This document shows, piece after piece, positions 1 to 4,913 of a stretch of 5,732 nt of DNA; the first letter of the stretch is position 1; each line of letters begins with the position of its first letter. The stretch comes from Candidatus Bathyarchaeota archaeon (GTDB lineage: Archaea > Thermoproteota > CALKCG01 > B24 > JAGTQN01). The position numbers were made by a program, and so were the translations under genes. Below the pieces are notes generated by a model, which was given only the letters and a program-made list of their open reading frames with translations, had not been told where the DNA came from and did no database searches. Location: contig JAGTQN010000103.1 in NCBI GenBank assembly GCA_018396395.1, positions 1 through 5,732 of the forward strand, written 5' to 3'.

Positions 1-1
1 A

Positions 2-439
2 TTTAAGGAGCTTGGGAGGGATGAGGCCAAAGCAGCTCTCGACAGACTCGCCGAATCTAAAGGTATAACAATCACAGTCAGCCAGCTTATAAAGGGTTTG
101 GCGCTTGCGTTTTTCCTGCCAACAAGCATTTTCATTGCAACGTTGAAAAAAGTCTACTATAGGTCTGGAGCTGAAACCGAAGATAGCATAATCCTAGAGT
201 TCCTCGCAGAGATACCGAGAATGTTTAGGCCAACACTTTTCTACGACATATGGCTCATCGTGCCGAAAACAGAAACTGGGGAGGCCAACACAAAGCAGCT
301 GATTAAAACAATAATGGAAAAAACCGGAACTACACCTTTAACAGAAGAGGAATGGGAAAACCTCCAACCAATAATAGAAAAACTGAAGGGGAAACTTGAG
401 ATAAAAGGCATAACAGAAAACCTCTGGAAAGCACTTTAA
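2..439 (+). CDS. 3' end of an unrecognised protein gene
   Basis: An open frame enters from the left edge and runs 145 codons to a TAA at 437-439, so the true start lies outside the window; the first internal start-like codon (TTG at 98) need not be used. I do not recognise the family. The visible part begins with a charged helix-like stretch (FKELGRDEAKAALDRL), then a hydrophobic patch around GLALAFFLPTSIFIATL (residues 33-49 of the visible part) that could be a buried helix or one membrane segment. The rest is acidic and lysine-rich, with EEEWENLQPIIEKLKGKLE near the C-terminus predicted helical. Codon use is AT-rich, unlike the transporter genes on the right. It is followed by decayed sequence. 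It could be part of the accessory region ending at the tRNA gene. That it is coding is fairly likely; its function is unknown. Confidence 0.65.
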   Translation, partial: FKELGRDEAKAALDRLAESKGITITVSQLIKGLALAFFLPTSIFIATLKKVYYRSGAETEDSIILEFLAEIPRMFRPTLFYDIWLIVPKTETGEANTKQLIKTIMEKTGTTPLTEEEWENLQPIIEKLKGKLEIKGITENLWKAL

Positions 440-627
440 AAACAAAATGTTCCATTAATTCATCATTAACAGAAACATTAGAAAAATTGGCATAAAGAGA
501 AACCTTTCAGAGAATTAAAAGCATATGGAATCTCAAGGGTCCGACAAACATTGGTTAAAATGCAAGAGAACTAAAGGATACTTTCCTACTTAGTAAAATG
601 CCATGGCCAGCTGTTTTTAAATTATGT
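440..627. other. AT-rich intergenic stretch with possible coding debris
   Basis: No intact gene is visible. On the + strand a short frame ending at TAA 560-562 reads HKEKPFRELKAYGISRVRQT and onward to VKMQEN. A neighbouring frame just upstream reads SLTETLEKLA before a stop; the two could be joined by a single indel near 490-492. This might be the tail of a broken gene, but it is too short to assign. A GCCATGGC palindrome sits at 601-608. Confidence 0.25.
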
Positions 628-635
628 TTAGCTGG
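607..635. repeat. Small inverted repeat CCAGCT/AGCTGG
   Basis: CCAGCT at 607-612 and AGCTGG at 630-635 could form a 6-bp stem around a 17-nt AT-rich loop. It lies where the left + strand gene and the - strand ORFs converge, and overlaps the stop codon of the small - strand ORF. It may be a weak transcript-end structure, or chance; no T-tract follows it directly. Confidence 0.25.
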
Positions 636-822
636 TATCATTCTTACAGTTTATGTCTTCTTTGACCGTTGTTAATCTAATAGTCTTCAATGTCTGTTCT
701 ATTTCTTCTCGAACCATATTAATATCGTGACTAGTGTGGTTATATCTATAAAGCCACCAGATCGACAAAGCTATATGGATGAAAGTTAATGTGCAAGTGT
801 AGGCGAATAAGACTATATTCAT
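628..822 (-). CDS. Possible small single-pass membrane protein
   Basis: A 64-codon frame on the - strand starts with ATG at 822 and ends with TAA at 628-630. A purine-rich AAAGAAGG (complement of 831-838) lies 8 nt before the ATG and could act as a weak ribosome site. Residues 3-27 (VLFAYTCTLTFIHIALSIWW and flanks) would make one membrane helix. A polar, helix-prone tail follows (MVREEIEQTLKTIRLTT), so a topology with a short membrane anchor and a cytoplasmic tail is plausible. I recognise no family. It overlaps the tail of the broken CBS gene in another frame, so it could be a real downstream gene once coupled to it, or just an open stretch in decayed DNA. A conserved homologue would decide. 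Confidence 0.33.
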   Translation of the reverse strand: MNIVLFAYTCTLTFIHIALSIWWLYRYNHTSHDINMVREEIEQTLKTIRLTTVKEDINCKNDTS

Positions 823-1364
823 TTGGCATTCCTTCTTTAAGCAGTTGGGAATGCTTCAATATTAAGTTTCTTATAAAGTGCATTATATCGCTTCTTGTTA
901 ATATTCCTACTAATTTGTGTTTGTCATTTTTGTCAAACACTAGAAGTCTACTAACGTTATTATCATACATTTTTTCGGGAGCTCAAGTTACAGAGTTGTC
1001 GGGGTAAATTGCTATCAGCCTCTTTGTTCAGATTTCCCCAATAGAAACGTTGTTTCGCTTTTCTTCTGGAATTTTGAGGGCGTCTTGCATCGTGACTATT
1101 CCAATGACATTGCCTGATTCGTCTATCACTGGAAAGCCTATATGATGGTGTCAGCTATTTTTCAAAAAATTGGCTGACAGTGAGCGTTGGAGATAGTGCT
1201 ACCACATCTCTTGTCATGATTTGTTCTACTTTAACTCCCTCTAATAGACTGGTTTCGCTGGGTCTAAACCAAACTGAGAGTTCTATGGCAGCCGGAACGT
1301 ATACTCCTCTTTCCATCATGGCTTTCGTTTCTCGCAATGCGCTGTTTCTTTTGAACGCTGACAA
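746..1364 (-). pseudogene. Broken CBS-pair protein, perhaps the tail of a ClC-type chloride channel
   Basis: Translating the - strand in two frames gives a nearly complete pair of CBS domains, the ligand-sensing (often adenosine-nucleotide) modules. CBS1 begins in the frame from 1364 to 1155, with VEQIMTRDVVALSPTLTVSQ, and stops at TAG 1157-1155. It resumes in another frame at 1150 as HHHIGFPVIDESGNVIGIVT. The linker and CBS2 follow in that frame (LIAIYPDNSVT, then MYDNNVSRLLVFDKNDKHK and VGILTRSD), but with in-frame TGA at 1030-1028 and 985-983. At least one frameshift plus two or three stops therefore separate pieces whose residues still match CBS consensus, so the gene has died recently enough to read. 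The segment before CBS1 (MMERGVYVPAAIELSV) resembles the linker after the last membrane helix of archaeal ClC channels; that identity is from memory and tentative. No membrane domain lies upstream: an integrase-like fragment starts there instead, so the 5' part is missing. The tail past TRSDIMHF does not look conserved. Confidence 0.7.
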
Positions 1365-1486
1365 TAGAAATCTAAAGTCCTCAGGTAGACGGTAGCCGTC
1401 ACAATAGATTTAGCCGCCAAATTTTCAAACCAGCGCTTAACATCCGCGCCCTCAAGCAAATAAGCATACTTAGCCCTCATACCCAT
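1316..1486 (-). pseudogene. N-terminal fragment of an archaeal tyrosine recombinase/integrase
   Basis: A 56-codon frame on the - strand starts with ATG at 1486 (a second in-frame ATG two codons later) and ends at TGA 1318-1316. Its first ~42 residues, including MRAKYAYLLEGADVKRWFEN and SIVTATVYLRTLDFYC, resemble the N-terminal SAM-like core-binding domain of archaeal XerA/phage-type integrases, where a phrase like DVKRWY-N-AR-S-TA-VYLRRL is common (recalled, not searched). No catalytic domain follows: the R-K-H-x-x-R-Y residues are absent and, past about residue 43, the sequence loses that character and the frame overlaps the CBS remnant. It starts 61 bp from the 3' end of the tRNA-Arg gene and in the same orientation, a typical place for an integrase. 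A TATA-like AATTAATATG just upstream could once have served as a promoter. Most likely it is a relic of an integrated element. Confidence 0.55.
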
Positions 1487-1535
1487 CAATTAGAGAGGAA
1501 ACATATTAATTAATTCTATTTTTTTTAGGATTCAC

Positions 1536-1546
1536 TTAAAAAATAA
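1536..1546 (-). terminator. T-tract ending the tRNA-Arg transcript
   Basis: Reading the - strand, TTATTTTTTAA begins two bases after the tRNA's discriminator base. Short T-tracts directly after stable RNA genes are the usual archaeal termination signal. The position fits; activity is inferred. Confidence 0.45.
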
Positions 1547-1547
1547 G

Positions 1548-1622
1548 CGGGCCCGGTGGGATTCGAACCCACGGTTACTGGCTCCGGAGGCCAGTGCCTT
1601 TTCCATACTTGGCCACGGGCCC
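1548..1622 (-). tRNA. tRNA-Arg (anticodon CCG)
   Basis: The complement folds into a full cloverleaf of 75 nt. The acceptor stem GGGCCCG/CGGGCCC has 7 perfect pairs and the D stem is GCC/GGC with a GTATGG-containing loop. The anticodon stem CTGGC/GCCAG holds the loop CTCCGGA, giving anticodon CCG, which reads arginine codon CGG. The variable loop is short, and the T arm is GTGGG-TTCGAAT-CCCAC. The discriminator is G and CCA is not encoded, so it must be added after transcription. There is no intron. It looks functional. CGG is a minor arginine codon in the genes here, where AGG dominates. A recombinase-like fragment sits just past the 3' end, so this tRNA has probably served as an integration target. 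Confidence 0.96.
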
Positions 1623-1693
1623 TATAGAAGTATCCAAGCTACGCCTTTCTTTTGTGTGATTCTTTCGGAATTGTGCGCTCCATCGACAACATA

Positions 1694-1713
1694 ATCTTAT
1701 AGGATTACTTAAG
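1694..1713 (-). promoter_or_regulatory. Possible TATA element upstream of tRNA-Arg
   Basis: The - strand reads CTTAAGTAATCCTATAAGAT here, the only TATA-like sequence in the region before the tRNA. It lies about 70-90 bp upstream of the mature 5' end, so use of it would leave a leader of some 45 nt to be removed by RNase P. Weakly supported. Confidence 0.22.
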
Positions 1714-1913
1714 CTTGTTCCCAAGCCATCTTCATAGATCTTAGGCCCAAGGTTAAGGGAAGCCCATATTTTTTAACTCCAAGGCTTCGCCAGAGTGCCC
1801 TTCAGCTAGACTCTTTATTATCCTATTAAGGTCAGTTTCTTCACCCTCAATGGCAAAAAATCATTTAGCATCCAAAGGATGGAGGGATCAGTCAGATTAA
1901 GATTTGCAACCAT
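1709..1913 (-). pseudogene. Small frameshifted ORF behind the PhoU-type gene
   Basis: An ATG at 1913 opens a - strand frame, MVANLNLTDPSILWMLNDF, 19 bp after the stop of the regulator gene. At a run of six T (complement of 1855-1860) the sensible reading moves to another frame: AIEGEETDLNRIIKSLAEGH, then SGEALELKNMGFP and TAA at 1755-1753. One extra T in the run would join them into a protein of about 53 residues. A further shift near 1757 would extend it with LTLGLRSMKMAWEQA to TAA 1711-1709. The frames keep a protein-like, helical, charged composition across the break. I do not recognise the family. It is either a decayed small gene, a real gene with a sequencing error in a homopolymer, or chance; the same T-run could instead end the regulator transcript. 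No Shine-Dalgarno precedes the ATG. Confidence 0.35.
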
Positions 1914-1932
1914 CGTTTCTATGAGGTATCTT

Positions 1933-2955
1933 TTAGCGATCCCTATCTATGGCGATCTCGGCAATGTTAGCCCCATAATCAGCAGCCCGCTCGATGCTAT
2001 CTGTGATGATGCGGAGATTAACGGCAACCCTACCAGGCTTCTCAAGGAGCCTCCCATTGAGAAGGCTCAGTTCCTTCACAACCTCATCCTTCAACCTAAT
2101 GGCTTCGTTTGCCAGTTGGGCATCCTTGATGAAGAAAGCATGCATTGCATCGCTACTTACTTTCACGGCCTTGCGCCCCAGCTCCACGAGGCTCTTCAGG
2201 ATCTCCGGCTCTACTTCCGATGGTTCTATCGTCAGCATAATCTCGCTTATACGAGTTGCATGGTCTGCTATTCGCTCCACGGATTTCATGAGCATCTGAT
2301 AGTCCAAAACCCCTACGGGCTCTATTTCCAGCTCTTTCATGAGGATAGGATTCTGGAGGGCAAGGGTAAGCTGTCGGAGAACGAGGAAGTAGAGGCGATC
2401 GACGCCAGGCTCCCTTTCTAAAACGCCTTCAGCCATCTTCTTGTTTCCTGCCTCTAAGGCGTTCATGGCCGTTTCGAACATGCTTGAGGCGACAAGATGG
2501 GCCCTTCTGGCAGCCCTTTCGACGGTGAGCTCCTGGGGGGAAAGAAGGTTCTGGACCTCTATACGATTGGCCGTTTCTTCGACGACCTCCAAACCAAGAA
2601 GCCCAGAGGTACATGCAGTGATCGTTTTCCTAAGGTTTGGAGGAATTACATCGTCGCTGGTGAATCTGAAGAGCTGGTATCCAGCGAGATATTTGGCTAT
2701 GAAGATCCTGAGGAGACTATCTGGATCCTGATCGGGCATCACTACGATATGGGCTATCCTAGGGGCCGTCTCAGAAGCCTTCCTGGCTGTCAGGAGAAGG
2801 GATCCATCGGGTTGGGGTAAAACCCTGACAAAATCCCCCTTTTTCAAATCAACCCTTTTCACCCAGTCCTTCGGGAGCGTTAGCGTATAGGATGACTTTC
2901 CTGTGAACTGGACCCTCCTCAGCTCGCCTTCAGCCATAGAGTTTTCAGCCTTCAA
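1933..2955 (-). CDS. PhoU-family regulator with N-terminal SpoVT/AbrB DNA-binding domain
   Basis: This 340-residue protein is probably a cytoplasmic regulator tied to phosphate or a related transporter. Residues 13-56 (RRVQFTGKSSYTLTLPKDWV, then VDLKKGDFVRVLPQPDGSLL) form a SpoVT/AbrB swapped-hairpin DNA-binding domain. From about residue 130 two PhoU-type three-helix repeats follow, each ending in the family motif: SVERIADH at 225-232 and SIERAADY at 320-327. In PhoU proteins such E-R-x-x-D positions help bind metal clusters. AbrB-PhoU fusions are known from archaea and usually annotated as phosphate uptake regulators; bacterial PhoU lacks the DNA-binding part. The TTG start at 2955 is chosen because GGAGGTG lies 6 nt before it; the ATG at 2937 has no such site. 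The gene is divergent from an ABC importer, so it likely controls that operon and perhaps itself through the shared promoter region. Its direct role in phosphate sensing is inferred. Confidence 0.93.
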   Translation of the reverse strand: MKAENSMAEGELRRVQFTGKSSYTLTLPKDWVKRVDLKKGDFVRVLPQPDGSLLLTARKASETAPRIAHIVVMPDQDPDSLLRIFIAKYLAGYQLFRFTSDDVIPPNLRKTITACTSGLLGLEVVEETANRIEVQNLLSPQELTVERAARRAHLVASSMFETAMNALEAGNKKMAEGVLEREPGVDRLYFLVLRQLTLALQNPILMKELEIEPVGVLDYQMLMKSVERIADHATRISEIMLTIEPSEVEPEILKSLVELGRKAVKVSSDAMHAFFIKDAQLANEAIRLKDEVVKELSLLNGRLLEKPGRVAVNLRIITDSIERAADYGANIAEIAIDRDR

Positions 2956-2961
2956 TCAAAA

Positions 2962-2968
2962 CACCTCC
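2962..2968 (-). promoter_or_regulatory. Shine-Dalgarno that fixes a TTG start
   Basis: GGAGGTG on the - strand ends 6 nt before TTG 2955-2953. It is a near-perfect match to the archaeal 16S rRNA 3' end and supports TTG rather than the downstream ATG at 2937 as start of the PhoU-type gene. Confidence 0.8.
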
Positions 2969-2973
2969 TAACG

Positions 2974-3024
2974 TATATATAGAATACTTTCATCTATATA
3001 GAATTTTGCTGATAGATATATAAA
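2974..3024. promoter_or_regulatory. Divergent promoter region with three TATA-like elements
   Basis: On the + strand, TATATAGAAT occurs at 2976-2985 and again at 2995-3004 (19 bp apart), and TATATAAA at 3017-3024. Read on the - strand, the middle copy (ATTCTATATA) is placed so that transcription would start near 2970, giving a short leader that includes the GGAGGTG. TATATAAAG reads best on the + strand and would start the permease operon near 3045, giving a leader of about 175 nt that contains the homopurine tract. The repeated near-identical boxes could also be an operator for the AbrB-domain regulator. TATA positions are seen; start sites and binding are inferred. Confidence 0.5.
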
Positions 3025-3085
3025 GGGCCATTTGCATCCTTTCACGAACCCTGGCATCAGAAAAGGCGTTAAACCTAACGTAATC

Positions 3086-3162
3086 GAAGGAAAGGAGGGG
3101 GAGGAAAGGAAAAGGAGAAGGAAAGGAAAAGGAGAAGGAAAGGAAAAGGAAAAGAAAGGGGA
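3086..3162 (+). repeat. 77-nt homopurine tract with three 17-bp tandem repeats
   Basis: Every base on the + strand from 3086 to 3162 is A or G. Inside it, GAAAGGAAAAGGAGAAG occurs at 3104-3120 and 3121-3137 exactly and at 3138-3154 with one change (G to A at unit position 14). It lies between the putative TATA box at 3017-3024 and the permease start, so it would be in the operon leader RNA. The long purine-only strand could adopt triplex (H-DNA) structure or act as an extended purine-rich leader; neither is shown. Frames reading through it give only Lys/Glu/Gly/Arg-rich peptide and are not regarded as coding. Confidence 0.88.
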
Positions 3163-3219
3163 TGAAGCTGGGAATTGGGGCTTCGGAAGGCTTGGTCTTC
3201 CTATATTTCTCAAGGGCTT

Positions 3220-4884
3220 ATGATTCGTATAGATAGGCTTTCATCAAGGGCTATGGCTAAGGGGATTCTCTATGCTTCCATGCTCCTATTCTTCATAACC
3301 TTCATCATGCTCCCACCAATTGTCGGCGTCCTTTCAAGGCTCAGCCTCCTTGGACAGGTTCTATCCGATCCAGTTCTGATGGCTAGGGCTTCATCTTCCA
3401 TTTTCTGGTCCTTTGCCGTAGCCCTCTTGGTATCCTCCCTAGACCTCCTCACAGGCATTCCTTTGGCTTGGTTCATCGCCAGGGGAAGCTCCCGGTGGAT
3501 TGATGTGGTCGATGCCCTTGTGGACATACCTTTCATCATTCCCACAGTAGCCCTTGGATTCTCAACCCTCCTCTTCTGGGGCTCACCGACAAGCCTTCCA
3601 TCCTTACTGGGGCTTCCCAAGCTTTCTCCAGGGCTTTACACAGTCCTTCTCTTGCATTTCGCCTTTTCTTTCCCCGTCGTTGTAAGGGTCATGGTGGGCG
3701 AATTCCTTTCCTATGAAAGGATCTATGAAACAGCCGCAAGAACCCTTGGAGCAAGGGCCTTAACAGTCGCGAGGACAATAACCCTTCCTATGCTTAAGCC
3801 TGGCTTAGTGGCGGCCTTCCTCCTATCCTTCGCAAGATCCCTATCGGAAACTGGCGCGACCATGATGGTGGCTGGTCCCTTCGAAAATGGAGCCATCTTC
3901 ATCGTGAGGGCGAGGGAAGAGGGGCTTGAGGGCCCCATGGCCTTTGTGAGTCTCATCCTCATCCTTGCCTCCGTAGCGGCCTTCGCCTTCGTCAGAATCC
4001 TCGGCTTAAGACTTCGTTTCCCCCTCCAGAGGGCCTGGCCTAGGATTGAGGGAATCCTAAGCTCCCAAGAAAGCGTGAGGGCTAGGGATATAGCGGTTAT
4101 GATAATCTTCGCCTTCCTCGTCCTCCTTCCATCGGTCTTCATAATCCTTCCAGCCCTTGGAGCCCTAGTTGATGGAACCTTGGGAAGGGCCCTTGAAGGC
4201 TGGGGAGCCTGGGGGAACTTCTGGAAGGCAATGCTCCTCTCCTATGGAATAGGGATCCTGGCAACAATCCTGAATATCGCGACGGGATTGCCTGTGGCTA
4301 TACTCATCGCAAGGAGGAAGCTTGGCCTCTTCGGAACGGTTCTCCTCGATGCTGCCGTGAACCTTCCCATCATAATCCCAAGCGTCGCCCTTGGGGCATC
4401 CCTCTCCTTCTTCTGGCGATCCTTTGGTCTCTTACCAGAGTTCTGGATCCTAGTCCTATCCCATGCGACCATAACCTATACGTACTTTGTTCAAGCCATG
4501 GCTGCGGCCATCGAGGGGCTTCCTGAGGAAATGGAGGAGGCAGCCAGGACCTTGGGAAGCCGTCCCTTTAATATCTTTAGGCGCATTACCCTTTCCCTTA
4601 CAAAATATTCTGTCTTCTCAGGGGCCCTTCTTGTCTTCACGAGGAGTATCAACGAAACGGGGGCAGCCATGGCAGTATCGAGGGAGCTAAAGACGGCCCC
4701 CGTCATCCTTGTAGAATGGGTTAAAGGGGTTGGAACTGGAGTTGGGGGGCTTTCCGAAAGTGCCTTAGGCATATCCTTCCTCGTCCTTACGTCCTTTTTC
4801 GCCCTTTTGGCCCTGAGGCTTCTTGTATACAGAGGAAAAAGGGGAGGTAGGAAGGCTGGAGGAGCCTTCGCTTCGTTTCGCTAG
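3220..4884 (+). CDS. Fused two-domain ABC importer permease (FbpB/ThiP/CysTW-like)
   Basis: This integral membrane protein of about 554 residues would form the whole translocation channel of a binding-protein-dependent importer. It contains two BPD_transp_1 domains in one chain: residues ~15-280 and ~300-545, each with about six hydrophobic helices. Both halves carry the EAA loop that docks on the ATPase: EAA1 170-190 (ETAARTLGARALTVARTITL then P) and EAA2 from 440 (EAARTLGSRPFNIFRRITLS). Each is followed by a matching SETGATMMV / NETGAAMAV phrase, showing internal duplication. Such fused permeases are typical of ferric iron, thiamine and some phosphonate importers; sulfate, molybdate and tungstate permeases are related but usually single-domain. 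The substrate cannot be read from the sequence. ATG 3220 is preferred; TTG 3175 and ATG 3253 are in-frame alternatives, and only a weak AAGGG precedes 3220. The ATPase gene follows after 29 bp, so the two form an operon. The PhoU-type neighbour suggests a link to phosphorus. The C-terminal tail is short and basic. Confidence 0.95.
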   Translation: MIRIDRLSSRAMAKGILYASMLLFFITFIMLPPIVGVLSRLSLLGQVLSDPVLMARASSSIFWSFAVALLVSSLDLLTGIPLAWFIARGSSRWIDVVDALVDIPFIIPTVALGFSTLLFWGSPTSLPSLLGLPKLSPGLYTVLLLHFAFSFPVVVRVMVGEFLSYERIYETAARTLGARALTVARTITLPMLKPGLVAAFLLSFARSLSETGATMMVAGPFENGAIFIVRAREEGLEGPMAFVSLILILASVAAFAFVRILGLRLRFPLQRAWPRIEGILSSQESVRARDIAVMIIFAFLVLLPSVFIILPALGALVDGTLGRALEGWGAWGNFWKAMLLSYGIGILATILNIATGLPVAILIARRKLGLFGTVLLDAAVNLPIIIPSVALGASLSFFWRSFGLLPEFWILVLSHATITYTYFVQAMAAAIEGLPEEMEEAARTLGSRPFNIFRRITLSLTKYSVFSGALLVFTRSINETGAAMAVSRELKTAPVILVEWVKGVGTGVGGLSESALGISFLVLTSFFALLALRLLVYRGKRGGRKAGGAFASFR

Positions 4885-4896
4885 TTTCGTTTTGTG

Positions 4897-4904
4897 AAGG
4901 AGGG
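4897..4904 (+). promoter_or_regulatory. Ribosome-binding site of the ABC ATPase gene
   Basis: AAGGAGGG lies 9 nt before ATG 4914 in the short gap after the permease stop. No other in-frame start codon is close upstream, so it sets the start of the ATPase. Confidence 0.7.
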
Positions 4905-4913
4905 TTCGGAGCC

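Noticed and set aside
789..1007. 72-codon + strand frame
   Set aside because: It is antisense to the second CBS domain remnant, whose - strand reading matches a known family.
746..1364. UGA recoding (selenocysteine or reassigned codon) in the CBS gene
   Set aside because: A frameshift is needed as well, and the stops sit where Met/Glu-like residues are usual; no recoding signal was seen.
1879..2421. 180-codon open frame on the + strand
   Set aside because: It lies wholly antisense to the well-supported AbrB-PhoU gene for most of its length, has no family signature and no ribosome site; it reflects codon bias of the real gene.
3104..3154. CRISPR array
   Set aside because: The 17-bp units are directly adjacent without spacers and consist only of purines.
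2968..3213. 81-codon - strand frame rich in Ser, Pro and Phe
   Set aside because: It is the complement of the same homopurine tract and spans the promoter region; the Ser-Phe-Pro runs are a by-product of C/T-only sequence.
3032..3223. 63-codon + strand frame through the purine tract
   Set aside because: Its middle is only Lys/Glu/Gly/Arg produced by the A/G repeat, and it overlaps the permease start in another frame.
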